Below the pieces are notes generated by a model that was not told the origin of the DNA, did no database searches, and saw only the letters and a program-made list of their open reading frames with translations. A DNA stretch of 40,166 nucleotides from positions 1-40,166 of IMG/VR virus record IMGVR_UViG_3300031692_000009; one strand, given 5' to 3'. Positions 22,233 to 30,316 of the stretch are shown piece after piece; the stretch's first letter is position 1; the number at the start of each line of letters is the position of its first letter. The stretch is from a virus. Made by a program: the position numbers and the translations under genes.

Positions 22233-22706
22233 ATGGAAAAAAAAGATATAATTCTTGAGGAAATGGCAAGGGAACTGATTGAAAATAGTAAAGATATAGA
22301 TAGACAAATTGAGGTATGTAATGAAATGACAAAACTTTATAATGAAAAAATTAATGTTTTAGTCAATAAAAAGTATGAAATGACTAACGAACTAGAGGAA
22401 AAAATAAAAACCTTGATTAGTTTTTCAGATACAGAGGAGACAAAAACACAACAAAAATATAAATTACCATCATTAACTATTATCTTGAAAAACGCTTATA
22501 AGGCTATGAAAGTCAAAGAGAATATTGATCTTGAAAAAGTTGATAAAAAATACGTGAAAATAACTAAAAAACTTGACTGGGCAACCTGGAAAAAAGATCT
22601 AACAATAACAAAAAGCGGCCGGATCGTTGACAAAGAAGGCGTAATAATTGAAGATATCGAAATTGAGGAAAAACCCGAAAAACTAACTTTTAAACTGGAG
22701 GACTAA
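22233..22706 (+). CDS. Gp157-like or Gam-like coiled-coil protein
   Basis: 157 residues from ATG 22233 (GGAGG nine bases upstream). A long N-terminal coiled coil (about 5-75) is followed by short beta strands (KLPSLTIILKNAYKAMKV) and a lysine-rich VDKKYVKI segment, then VIIEDIEIEEKP near the end. This layout matches siphovirus Gp157 proteins and resembles Mu Gam. Gp157-type proteins are often found beside SSAP and SSB genes and are thought to protect or organise DNA ends. Family assignment is from layout only. Confidence 0.65.
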   Translation: MEKKDIILEEMARELIENSKDIDRQIEVCNEMTKLYNEKINVLVNKKYEMTNELEEKIKTLISFSDTEETKTQQKYKLPSLTIILKNAYKAMKVKENIDLEKVDKKYVKITKKLDWATWKKDLTITKSGRIVDKEGVIIEDIEIEEKPEKLTFKLED

Positions 22707-22709
22707 AAA

Positions 22710-22964
22710 ATGGATATAGTAACTATTGAGGGATTAAGATTCTATCTTGCTAAGTCACGACTTAGATTATGTGATTTAAGCATAGACGACCCAGTTTCTT
22801 TGATAAAAGAAAAAGATAATGATTCAGTTGCTTGTTACTGGAGGAATAATAAAATTGGGCATGTAAATTATGAAGAAAATAATTATATTGATCCAGGATC
22901 TTATAAAATAAATTTAATTTCATCCCGATGCCTAAAGGTAGAAAAAATAGTATTGGAGGCTTAA
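22710..22964 (+). CDS. HIRAN-domain-like protein 2
   Basis: 84 residues. VSLIKEKDNDSVACYWR followed by NNKIGHV aligns with the middle of HIRAN-like protein 1 (EP-N...YDKNAMAVY...KVGYV) and shares the same N- and C-terminal strand pattern, though with weaker motif residues. It is preceded by GGAGG and lies 0.25 kb before the SF2 helicase operon. Duplication followed by divergence is the simplest reading. Confidence 0.6.
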   Translation: MDIVTIEGLRFYLAKSRLRLCDLSIDDPVSLIKEKDNDSVACYWRNNKIGHVNYEENNYIDPGSYKINLISSRCLKVEKIVLEA

Positions 22965-22968
22965 AACC

Positions 22969-23130
22969 ATGTTTAAAATAATTAAAAGCTTAATTAAAAT
23001 ATTTTTCTATAAACGCCAAATTAAAAAGATAAAAAGAGAAATTAAGGGCCAGGAAACTTTTAATAATTATATTGGTGAAAAAACAGATCCATCAAAAACT
23101 ATTGAAGATGTATACCGAAGTATTAGATAA
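22969..23130 (+). CDS. Small basic protein, 53 residues
   Basis: ATG 22969 with TTGGAGG upstream. The first 25 residues are a hydrophobic and basic helix (FKIIKSLIKIFFYKRQIKKIK), amphipathic, perhaps membrane-associated. The rest is polar and helical. Last gene before promoter P4. Function unknown. Confidence 0.55.
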   Translation: MFKIIKSLIKIFFYKRQIKKIKREIKGQETFNNYIGEKTDPSKTIEDVYRSIR

Positions 23131-23144
23131 AAGTACAATAAAAG

Positions 23145-23176
23145 CCATTGTATCACAATAAAACTTGTGATATAAT
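23145..23176 (+). promoter_or_regulatory. Early promoter P4 (partial operator)
   Basis: TTGTAT (23148-23153), 17-base spacer, TATAAT (23171-23176). It keeps ACAA-N6-TTGT but lacks the left TTGT half-site at the usual place. AAAGCCAT and ATGGCTTT flank it as an extra eight-base inverted repeat. It drives the SF2 helicase. Confidence 0.65.
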
Positions 23177-23205
23177 GGCTTTATTATATTAAAGGAGGTT
23201 AATTG

Positions 23206-24720
23206 ATGGAAATTACATTGAGGGAATATCAAAAAAAATGTATTGATACATTATGGGGGAAAACCCCGGGACGGTATTTAATACAAATGGCTACGGGATT
23301 GGGAAAAACGGTAACCTTTGCACAAATAGAAAAATATATAACTGGTAGGATGCTTATTTTATCTCACAGGTCCGAACTTGTTGAGCAGCCAGAAAAATAT
23401 TTTGATTGTGATTATGGAATAGAGCAGGGCAATAAAAAATCAAAAGTTACTGATAAGGTAGTTAGTGCATCGGTCCAGAGTTTAGTTAAAAGACTTAATA
23501 AATTTGATAGAAATTATTTTGAAATAATTATAGTTGACGAGGCCCATCATACCCCAGCAAAAACATATCAAAAGATATTAAACCACTTTACCCCAAAATA
23601 TGTTTTTGGGTTTACGGCTACACCCTCCAGGGGCGATAAGATCGGCCTTGATAAGTGTTATGATGAAATAATATTTCAAAGGGATTTGAGGTGGGGGATC
23701 TTAGAAAAATATTTATGTGATATTGAATGTAAAAGAGTTGATATAGGTTATTCACTTAAAGGAATAAAAAGTAATGGATCTGATTTTATACAAAAACAAT
23801 TGGAAGAAATGGTAAACATAGAAAAAGCAAATAAGGCAATTGCAGAAACTTTTTATAAATATGCTAGAGGTCAAACAATTATTTTTGGTGTATCTGTGGA
23901 TCATTGCAAAGGTATACAAGAACAAATACCAGGCTCAATTGTAATTGATGGAAAAACAAAAAAAGACCAAAGAGAACAATTAATAAAAGATTTTACAGCC
24001 AGGAAATTTCAATGTTTAATTAATTGTATGGTTTTTACCGAAGGAACCGACATTCCATTAATTGAAACGGTTATAATTGCAAGACCAACAAAAAACGCCT
24101 CTTTATATACTCAAATGGTCGGCCGTGGATTAAGAACAGCCCCAGAAAAAGACAAGTTATTATTGATTGATTGTGTAGGAGCATCTAGTTTAAATATTTG
24201 CTCAGCTCCCACATTATTAGGGCTAAAAATGGATAATATACCACAAAAAAAAGAATTACAAATAGAGGGCGACTTATTTGATTTAGAGAGTATTATTGAA
24301 ATTGAGAGTGATAACCCCGAGTCATGGATTAAAAACGTGAAAACGGTTAATTTGTGGGCAAAGGATAACAGCTACAACACATATGGAGTTAATTATTTTA
24401 AGTTGAGTAATGGGGATTTAATGTTAAAAGTTCCTGGAGTAAAAAAGATATTGTTAAAAAAACCCGATGAACTTGGCTTAACTGAATGGAGAAATGAAAA
24501 AGTTCATATACAATCATTATTTGATAAAGTATATAAATTTTTAATAGAAGATCACTCAGATAAAAGATATATATGGGATCTAGAAGTCGTAAACAAATGG
24601 GCAAAAAAACCAGCTAGTCAAGCCCAGTTAAATCATATTAGAAATAAATTTCCAGATCTAGATATTTCAAAACTAGATAAGGGGAAAGCAAGCCAAATTT
24701 TAAATAGAGTATTTAATTAA
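23206..24720 (+). CDS. SF2 helicase, RadD/SSL2-like
   Basis: 504 residues from ATG 23206 (AAAGGAGG upstream). Motif I ATGLGKT at 29-35, motif II DEAH at 111-114, motif III FTATPSR near 137, motif VI MVGRGLR near 305. The arrangement matches the DEXH branch with type III restriction and RadD helicases. The C-terminal 140 residues are beta-rich followed by a W-x-K-K-P-A-S-Q helical end, a common small DNA-contact domain of this family. It probably unwinds or translocates at forks during recombination-dependent replication, together with the HIRAN-like proteins. Confidence 0.88.
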   Translation: MEITLREYQKKCIDTLWGKTPGRYLIQMATGLGKTVTFAQIEKYITGRMLILSHRSELVEQPEKYFDCDYGIEQGNKKSKVTDKVVSASVQSLVKRLNKFDRNYFEIIIVDEAHHTPAKTYQKILNHFTPKYVFGFTATPSRGDKIGLDKCYDEIIFQRDLRWGILEKYLCDIECKRVDIGYSLKGIKSNGSDFIQKQLEEMVNIEKANKAIAETFYKYARGQTIIFGVSVDHCKGIQEQIPGSIVIDGKTKKDQREQLIKDFTARKFQCLINCMVFTEGTDIPLIETVIIARPTKNASLYTQMVGRGLRTAPEKDKLLLIDCVGASSLNICSAPTLLGLKMDNIPQKKELQIEGDLFDLESIIEIESDNPESWIKNVKTVNLWAKDNSYNTYGVNYFKLSNGDLMLKVPGVKKILLKKPDELGLTEWRNEKVHIQSLFDKVYKFLIEDHSDKRYIWDLEVVNKWAKKPASQAQLNHIRNKFPDLDISKLDKGKASQILNRVFN

Positions 24721-24724
24721 AAGG

Positions 24725-24874
24725 CTGTCATGGACAGAGTTGTAAAACAAAAGGCTGTCATAGACAGTGTTATGTAAAAGGCTGTCATAGACAGATGTTG
24801 GAGGATTTTTAAATTATATAAGTCTTAACATCTGTCCTGGACAGAGATATAAAATAAAAGACTGTCACGGACAG
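24725..24874 (+). repeat. Array of five CTGTC-N3-GACAG palindromes
   Basis: Five 13-base imperfect palindromes lie at 24725, 24755, 24782, 24832 and 24862, with steps 30, 27, 50 and 30 bases. Centres are ATG, ATA, ATA, CTG and ACG. The first three carry the extended word AAAGGCTGTCAT or close to it. Each arm pair could bind a dimer, and each could be a small RNA hairpin. The array lies between the helicase and the RecU-like gene. An operator or iteron cluster is likely. Confidence 0.65.
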
Positions 24875-24891
24875 AGATTGGAGCAATAAAA

Positions 24892-25317
24892 ATGAAAAAT
24901 GATTTTGAGTATTTAATAAATAAACTTATTACAAAAATAAATAAAAGTGGAAATAATATAGGGTGGAAAAATAACCCAGCTAGGAACCATAATGGAACAT
25001 ATTTAAAAAATGGAGGGGAAAAATTCGATTATACAGTAATTACAGAAAAAGGGACATTTTGTTTTGATGCTAAAATAACTAATGATGTCTATTGGCATAT
25101 ACTAGCAAAAGACAGGACCCAGGGTATTAATTTATTAAGTGCCGATCTAGCAAATGAGTTATCACATGGATTTTTTATTATTTATTTCATGAAAATAAAC
25201 GATTATAGGACCATAAACGCGGTTAAGTTCTGGGAAATTATAAATAAAAAAGATAGAATGTATATAAAAGTTGAGGAGTGTGAAAAAACTAGACTAGAGA
25301 AAATGTTTTTCCATTGA
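24892..25317 (+). CDS. RecU-like / PD-(D/E)XK Holliday junction nuclease
   Basis: 141 residues. The catalytic pattern is visible: Glu43 and Asp46 in GGEKFDYTVI, the D59-A-K61 strand (CFDAKIT), and Gln77 in RTQGINLL, followed by a hydrophobic strand GFFIIYF and a C-terminal helix with KFWEIIN. RecU proteins resolve Holliday junctions. It is shorter than B. subtilis RecU (about 200 residues), consistent with phage versions. Last gene of the recombination module, before a terminator. Confidence 0.8.
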   Translation: MKNDFEYLINKLITKINKSGNNIGWKNNPARNHNGTYLKNGGEKFDYTVITEKGTFCFDAKITNDVYWHILAKDRTQGINLLSADLANELSHGFFIIYFMKINDYRTINAVKFWEIINKKDRMYIKVEECEKTRLEKMFFH

Positions 25318-25326
25318 AAATAATTA

Positions 25327-25355
25327 AAAAAGTACCTTTCAAAAAGGTACTTTTT
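25327..25355 (+). terminator. Rho-independent terminator after the nuclease gene
   Basis: AAAAAGTACCTTT pairs with AAAGGTACTTTTT around a three-base loop, ending in five T. It is nearly symmetric and could act from both sides. A TATAAT-like box at about 25361 may be a promoter for the next gene, but no good -35 is evident. Confidence 0.75.
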
Positions 25356-25392
25356 ACTGTATAATAAAAATAAATGTAAAGGAGTTTTAACA

Positions 25393-25593
25393 ATGGAAAA
25401 CAAAGAAAACATCGATTTAATTATACCACATAATAAAATAAATAAAGTTAAAGCACTAAAAAATGATAAATCAATTAGAATGACAATTCCCTTTTACATA
25501 TGTAAGTTATTGAATATATGCAAAGGAGACACGTTAATTGTCAAAATTGACAGCGTAAACAAGAAAACAATCCTAATATATAAGGATGAATAA
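25393..25593 (+). CDS. AbrB/SpoVT-like DNA-binding protein
   Basis: 66 residues. After a basic N-terminus (KINKVKALKNDKSIRMTIP) the sequence reads FYICKLLNICKGDTLIVKI followed by KKTILIYKDE. This is the swapped-hairpin AbrB pattern (R-x-T-I-P, then L-x-I-x-x-G-D-x-x, then strands). Such proteins are dimers that regulate transcription. GGAG precedes ATG 25393. It may regulate the early or late switch; the target is unknown. Confidence 0.7.
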   Translation: MENKENIDLIIPHNKINKVKALKNDKSIRMTIPFYICKLLNICKGDTLIVKIDSVNKKTILIYKDE

Positions 25594-25637
25594 AAACGTC
25601 TTAAGACGCAAAAATGAAAGAGAGAGGTATAATAAAA

Positions 25638-26288
25638 ATGAATAAGATTTTAAAGGTAGTTTTAATAATTCTAGGCTGTATATTTTTCCCATATATAATA
25701 ATGGGGTTACTTACTTATAAACTAACAAAAAACAAATTATTATCTGTAATAGCTGGTATAGTTTGTTGTTTTATATTCTTTTTAATGATTCCATCAGGGG
25801 ATGGAGAGACAAAAAATATAAATCAGGCACCAGTTAAAACACAAACATCAACAATAACAACACCATCAATTAAACCGGTAGAAATAACAGGTTATGCCGT
25901 CCCCTCAGTTAAACCATCAGTTAAACCATCGGTTAAACCATCAGTTAAAAAGACTCCTGAAAAGGAAAAAGAAGATTATAGACTTGATTTAAAATTATCA
26001 GCAGCTTTATTAAAAGAATCTTACAAAGATATAGCAGAAATAACCACAGAGGATCGATGTATAAAAATTACCTGCTATGATAAATCATTTACTTATGAAG
26101 TACTAGCAGCTAAAGAAGGTAATAAGGAAAAATTAGCTCAATGGAATGATATTGAAAAAAACTTAAGGATAACATCAAAAACAATAGAGCAGGATATTAT
26201 TATTTCCATTATGAATCCAATGAATGAAGATAATGTTTTATTATCTGTAATGGATGGAATAACAATATATAATTATATAAATGATTAA
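25638..26288 (+). CDS. Membrane protein with KPSV repeats and soluble domain
   Basis: 216 residues from ATG 25638 (GAGAGG upstream; ATG 25614 is an alternative). Two membrane helices at about 4-29 and 36-52 are followed by a Thr/Pro linker containing four SVKP/KPSV repeats (coding 12-base repeats around 25905-25948) and a soluble alpha/beta domain rich in Lys/Glu/Ile. It resembles surface or superinfection-exclusion-type membrane proteins in layout, but no family is assigned. Confidence 0.6.
   Translation: MNKILKVVLIILGCIFFPYIIMGLLTYKLTKNKLLSVIAGIVCCFIFFLMIPSGDGETKNINQAPVKTQTSTITTPSIKPVEITGYAVPSVKPSVKPSVKPSVKKTPEKEKEDYRLDLKLSAALLKESYKDIAEITTEDRCIKITCYDKSFTYEVLAAKEGNKEKLAQWNDIEKNLRITSKTIEQDIIISIMNPMNEDNVLLSVMDGITIYNYIND
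25905..25948 (+). repeat. 12-base tandem repeats encoding KPSV
   Basis: TCAGTTAAACCA is repeated three to four times with single-base changes, encoding the flexible KPSV linker of the membrane protein. Such tracts vary in copy number by slippage. Confidence 0.8.
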
Positions 26289-26299
26289 GGAGGTATATT

Positions 26300-26602
26300 A
26301 TGTTATTTGTGAATAGATTAAATTTAGTTGAGATCCTAAGATATGAAGGAAAAAACCAATCTAAAATACTAGATTTTGTAAACGATACAGATAAAACTAC
26401 TAATTTACTGGCAATTGCTACACCTGGAGACTTTTTTATAAAAAACAGTGATGGAATAGTCGAGATAGTAACAAAGGATAGGTTTAATCAATATTTTGTT
26501 CCTGTTAACATTGAAAAAGAGGCCATATTTGTAAAAGGGGACAAACAAAAAAACTTGTTGCTTAACAATAAAACTTGTGATATAATATTACTAAAGGAGT
26601 GA
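26300..26602 (+). CDS. Hypothetical protein whose end overlaps promoter P5
   Basis: 100 residues after AAGGAGG. The first 80 residues look like a small alpha/beta domain (NRLNLVEILRYEGKNQSK, then ATPGDFFIKNSDGIVEIVTK). The last 20 codons coincide with promoter P5 and its operator, so the tail LLLNNKTCDIILLKE is dictated by DNA signals. The stop is five bases before the XRE regulator start. Function unknown. Confidence 0.6.
   Translation: MLFVNRLNLVEILRYEGKNQSKILDFVNDTDKTTNLLAIATPGDFFIKNSDGIVEIVTKDRFNQYFVPVNIEKEAIFVKGDKQKNLLLNNKTCDIILLKE
26555..26586 (+). promoter_or_regulatory. Early promoter P5 with shared operator
   Basis: TTGCTT (26558-26563), 17-base spacer, TATAAT (26581-26586), with complete TTGT-N6-ACAA-N6-TTGT half-sites. 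It reads the XRE-like gene at 26607 while lying inside the coding end of the preceding gene. If the XRE protein binds the operator, the gene is autoregulated. Confidence 0.75.
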
Positions 26603-26606
26603 TATT

Positions 26607-26816
26607 GTGACTAGGTTAAAATATTTACTATCCAGCAAAGAGATATCAATAAAAAACTTGGCGGCTGTCCTTAGTATATCAAGTTATCAGGCTGGCCAAA
26701 AAGTAGCAAATTATAAATTATTGAAATATGGCGAAATCCTGGAAATAATGAAACTATTAGATATGACTTTTGAAGAAATATTTCAAGGATATGAGGATAA
26801 CAAAAAAGCTATTTAG
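26607..26816 (+). CDS. XRE-family helix-turn-helix regulator
   Basis: 69 residues, GTG start with AAAGGAGT upstream. SSKEISIKNLAAVLSISSYQ followed by QKVANYKLLKYGEILEIMKLL is a lambda Cro/XRE-like fold, ending with the typical TFEEIF. It sits alone behind promoter P5, the fifth copy of the shared operator, and ends in the early terminator. It is the leading candidate for the protein that binds TTGT-N6-ACAA. There is no integrase, so it need not be a lysogeny repressor. Confidence 0.78.
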   Translation: MTRLKYLLSSKEISIKNLAAVLSISSYQAGQKVANYKLLKYGEILEIMKLLDMTFEEIFQGYEDNKKAI

Positions 26817-26838
26817 TGAATTAACTAAATAGCTTTTT
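26803..26838. terminator. Bidirectional terminator between early and late units
   Basis: AAAAAGCTATTTAG (26803-26816) pairs perfectly with CTAAATAGCTTTTT (26825-26838), extended by a T-A pair, around a six-base loop. Both strands have a T-run. It ends the plus-strand early transcript and the minus-strand late transcript where they meet. Confidence 0.85.
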
Positions 26839-26885
26839 AATCTATATAAACCCTAACACCAACTATATTAATAATTATATCATAA

Positions 26886-28301
26886 TTAATTTTTGACTTC
26901 AAATGATCCGGCAATAACATCAACTTGACTACCTGCATCGGCAGTATTCCATTGACCAGTAATTTTTATAATTTTATCCGTTGTAAAATCTTCCGTATCA
27001 TCGGCCGCCCCTGACCAGGTATAGCCCCCAAAACTAGCACGTAAAGCAAAACCATACTCACTATTAGACTTTACATAAACTGTAAACATGACCCATCCTT
27101 TTGAGTTTGTTAAAGTTCCACCTGTATTAGAATAAATTGTTGTTGAATCTGCCCCAATATAGAATTTTAATGTCATTTGGTGAGCAGCGGCAGCCGTTGT
27201 TATATTAGTTGGTATTATAATATTAATCATCTGTCCAACGGCTGGATCTCTCCCAGGTAAAGTCATTGTAATAATTTCAGTTTCAACCGTTGTATTAACT
27301 ATTGAGACGGTCGATGTCATAAAGCTAGATAATGGATTTAATGCAGTTTCACGACAATGCAAATATTTGTCAACTCCGTTAACATTAGCCCTTAATAAAT
27401 CATTAGTTATGGCCTGTTCTGTTCTCAATCCTAAAGTTGCATCAGCTCCAGATGTTGCAAAAATAGAAATTTGATCGGCCGATGAACTTGCTGGATCTGT
27501 ACCCTGTTTTATATGCCAAGCCCCAATTGAGTCCGTTGGTTTACTAGCCCCATTTATTAATATATTTTTATTATCATCGACTATTAAACAATCTAACCAG
27601 GTAATCGCCGCATCAGCTGATCCAGATGCCGCAATTTTAAATTTTATTTTACCATCTTCCAAAAAAATTATACTTGCTTCATCCTCGCTTATATATTCCC
27701 AGCGACTATCAACACTATCGTAATAAGCGTTATTGACAATGTATAGATCACTATTGGCCGTTTCTGATCCTGTATAGACTAAAGCACTATTCCCACCTAA
27801 TTGTAAATAATTATAAGTAGATGCCCAATTTTTTACAGTTCCAACCCCGAATTTTAAATCTTTTGTTGTTGTTATAACTCCACTTGTTAAGCTAAACAAA
27901 GAGTTATAACTTGCCTGCATATATGCCCTATTATCTGTAGTTACTGAAATAGCACCACCGGCAGTTACAACGCTAAAGAGTGGGATAGATCCATCACTAA
28001 AACTTGTTGTATTTGCAGAAATAACCCCAGCCACAGAAACCTCTATATAATTTGTTGTTGAATCTGTCAATAAAATAGTTGATGCTGCTATAGTTCTCAT
28101 AGTTTTTCCATCAAGAATCCGGCCCCCATAATAGGCAAAATTTAAACCTGAATGACTGGCAGCATTTTCACTAAAATTCAAAGAGAAAACAGCCGCATCT
28201 ATTTTGTCCAAAGCAGCATTTAATTCAGTTCCCCATACATTGTAGGAATCCAAAACTGTTGGTTTACCTAGATCCATATTAGTCGTATTATTTACAGCCA
28301 T
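26886..28301 (-). CDS. Tail fibre / receptor-binding-type protein
   Basis: 471 residues. The N-terminus reads MDLGKPTVLDSYNVWGTELN followed by AALDKIDAAVF, the usual attachment motif of phage fibre proteins. The long middle is Thr/Ser/Gly-rich and beta, and the end (about 330-471) looks like a compact lectin-like domain with WSGAADDTEDFTTDKI. It is the last gene of the late unit, after the tail-tip proteins. It likely binds host surface sugar; the receptor is unknown. Confidence 0.8.
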   Translation of the reverse strand: MAVNNTTNMDLGKPTVLDSYNVWGTELNAALDKIDAAVFSLNFSENAASHSGLNFAYYGGRILDGKTMRTIAASTILLTDSTTNYIEVSVAGVISANTTSFSDGSIPLFSVVTAGGAISVTTDNRAYMQASYNSLFSLTSGVITTTKDLKFGVGTVKNWASTYNYLQLGGNSALVYTGSETANSDLYIVNNAYYDSVDSRWEYISEDEASIIFLEDGKIKFKIAASGSADAAITWLDCLIVDDNKNILINGASKPTDSIGAWHIKQGTDPASSSADQISIFATSGADATLGLRTEQAITNDLLRANVNGVDKYLHCRETALNPLSSFMTSTVSIVNTTVETEIITMTLPGRDPAVGQMINIIIPTNITTAAAAHQMTLKFYIGADSTTIYSNTGGTLTNSKGWVMFTVYVKSNSEYGFALRASFGGYTWSGAADDTEDFTTDKIIKITGQWNTADAGSQVDVIAGSFEVKN

Positions 28302-28314
28302 ATTTTTACACCTC

Positions 28315-28821
28315 CTAAACGGTTATTGAATCAACTCTTTGAAAATAAATTTCCTCATCTACTGTTATTGTATAACTAAATAAAACCCTAGAAATCAATA
28401 GACCTGTATCTTTTCCAGCACCAGCACCCCAGGCAGCGGCTCCCGATCCTGCAAAAAATCCAATTTCTGAAATTGTTCCAGCGGCAACCTCTGCAATATA
28501 ATCAAGGCCGTCAAGAACAAACTCACTAGTAACTTGACCAACATCGGTCCTATTTAAATCAGTATCGGCAACCCTAAACGTTTCTAAAACCAAAGCATTA
28601 TCAGTGGCCGCCGGGCTTGTTGTCCCGGTACCAACCGCTAAAAATGCAACGTTCATATCTGGAGTAGCTCCATAAAGAGGCTTAATAAGTTCATCCCTCG
28701 CACTATTTGTTATCTGGTTATTTAATATTTTTTTAAAAGTAAATTTTTTTAACTTTTTGTTCCATACTCTAATTAAAATATCACCAGTATGAGGAAATTT
28801 TTCATTTATTTTTTTAATCAT
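28315..28821 (-). CDS. Tail-associated structural protein
   Basis: 168 residues. The start has TGDILIRVWNKKLKKFTFKK, then LAVGTGTTSPAATDNALVLE, a form seen in small tail or baseplate proteins of Gram-positive phages; the rest is beta-rich (EIGFFAGSG, then ISRVLFSYTITVDEEIYFQR). GGAGGTGC precedes ATG 28821, overlapping the tail hub gene. It may connect the fibre to the tail tip. Confidence 0.68.
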   Translation of the reverse strand: MIKKINEKFPHTGDILIRVWNKKLKKFTFKKILNNQITNSARDELIKPLYGATPDMNVAFLAVGTGTTSPAATDNALVLETFRVADTDLNRTDVGQVTSEFVLDGLDYIAEVAAGTISEIGFFAGSGAAAWGAGAGKDTGLLISRVLFSYTITVDEEIYFQRVDSITV

Positions 28822-30316
28822 AAAGCACCTCCGTATAATTTAATGTTCCTGGGAATAAATCAACATCAGGGAATAAATCAACATCAGGATATAATTTCTG
28901 ATAAGCATTTATAGTAATAGATCCATCATAAACCCATTCTTCGGAAACTCCTTTAAATTTTATCAAGGTATCATCTGCATTTATATCATGGGATCTAGTC
29001 AATAAACTATTAAAATAATCCTCATAACTTCCAACATCTTCACCCAATAGTAATTTAATAGAATAGGTAACATATTCCGGGGTTTGTTGCTCTGCATTAA
29101 TTGATTTTATTAAAAACCAATCATCTATGCCAAATAATGGCTTCTCAACTTTTATTAATTTATTTATATCAAGATCCTCTATTTGATATTCAATTGTTAA
29201 ATCTATATTATCAGTTTTATTATATTTATCTATTAAGCCTTTAGCATATTGAACAGCTGCCGCATTTGTTCCGAGGTCCTTATTAGTGAAAACTTCCTCA
29301 TATTTTCCACTATTACCATCAATGGCAGCCCTTTCACTTATTAATGCATTATCTTCATATATAAGCTTTATATCTAATAATCCATAATAAGAAACTCTAA
29401 TTGTATCAACATCTGTTAAAACTACCTCACTTGTATCATGTGAGACTTTATCACTCCCATATGTCCAATAGAATTGTTTTCCTGTATCTAGGCCATTAAT
29501 ACCAACCGTTTGAGTAGTCCACCCAGCTCCATTTAAATTAGTTTCAACTATTGGCTCCCTTGCTATTGGTAAAGTTACTGTAAATTCTCGACTTTCCCCG
29601 TCTGGCTTTGGCGTTGGTGTTATCTCTGGCTGTAAATTTGTTTCCTTTTTCCCTCCATCAATATACTGAATGTCTCGAAACTCATTTAATGTATAATTTG
29701 GTGTAAAACCTCTATGAATAAAACTAGTATTAATAGTTGTTATACATTTATTAGTAGATCTTTCAATAAAATGTAGTTTTTTATCAAAATCCAGATGCCA
29801 GTTATATCCAGTACAGGCGGTTTTTAATTTATTTAAAGCATCTTTACAGCTTGGATAATTAAAAATAACTTTATCGAATGTTATACCGTCCTGGATATCT
29901 CCGGCCGTTATTCCTTCCTCAAATAACACTGTATCAATAATATAATTTACAATATATCCAGCATTTTTATTATTAAAAACCGCCCCTATTTTTCTTTTTT
30001 CGGCTAATAGTTCAAAAGTTTCACAAATAACTTTATAATATAAATAATTTGGTAAAGTTTCGTAGGGCTTTACATCTGTAATTATTCCAGCAAAGGACCG
30101 TGACCCATCGATTAAAAATCTAACCTCAAGCCCTTTTATAATTTCAACACTATTATTATCAATAATAGTAAAGATAAAGCTATTTTGCTCATTTATTGAT
30201 CGTCCCCAGATCCAGTCATCAGCAATATAGACAAGACCAAAACCGCCATAATAGCCAGAACCATACAACCCAGCCCCATAAGCTTGTTGATTAGATATAA
30301 AACATTGTCTAAGCAT
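28814..30316 (-). CDS. Tail-tip hub / Tal-like protein
   Basis: 500 residues. The N-terminus has GLYGSGYYGGFG, then strand-rich domains, as in distal tail and tail-associated lysin-like hub proteins; there is no clear peptidase motif. Residues of about 150-260 carry a helical FNYPSCKDALNKLKTACTG section, typical of hub proteins. The C-terminus repeats DVDLFPDVDLFPG, from an 18-base DNA repeat at 28852-28887. It follows the tape-measure gene, overlapping its last bases, as expected for tail-tip proteins. Confidence 0.75.
   Translation of the reverse strand: MLRQCFISNQQAYGAGLYGSGYYGGFGLVYIADDWIWGRSINEQNSFIFTIIDNNSVEIIKGLEVRFLIDGSRSFAGIITDVKPYETLPNYLYYKVICETFELLAEKRKIGAVFNNKNAGYIVNYIIDTVLFEEGITAGDIQDGITFDKVIFNYPSCKDALNKLKTACTGYNWHLDFDKKLHFIERSTNKCITTINTSFIHRGFTPNYTLNEFRDIQYIDGGKKETNLQPEITPTPKPDGESREFTVTLPIAREPIVETNLNGAGWTTQTVGINGLDTGKQFYWTYGSDKVSHDTSEVVLTDVDTIRVSYYGLLDIKLIYEDNALISERAAIDGNSGKYEEVFTNKDLGTNAAAVQYAKGLIDKYNKTDNIDLTIEYQIEDLDINKLIKVEKPLFGIDDWFLIKSINAEQQTPEYVTYSIKLLLGEDVGSYEDYFNSLLTRSHDINADDTLIKFKGVSEEWVYDGSITINAYQKLYPDVDLFPDVDLFPGTLNYTEVLYD

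Noticed and set aside
24725-24874. CRISPR array
   Set aside because: The repeated unit is a 13-base palindrome with unequal steps (27 to 50), spacers are partly alike, and there are no cas genes.
26607-26816. Lysogeny repressor
   Set aside because: It is a short XRE protein with no dimer or cleavage domain, and there is no integrase or partition gene; early-gene regulator is the safer call.
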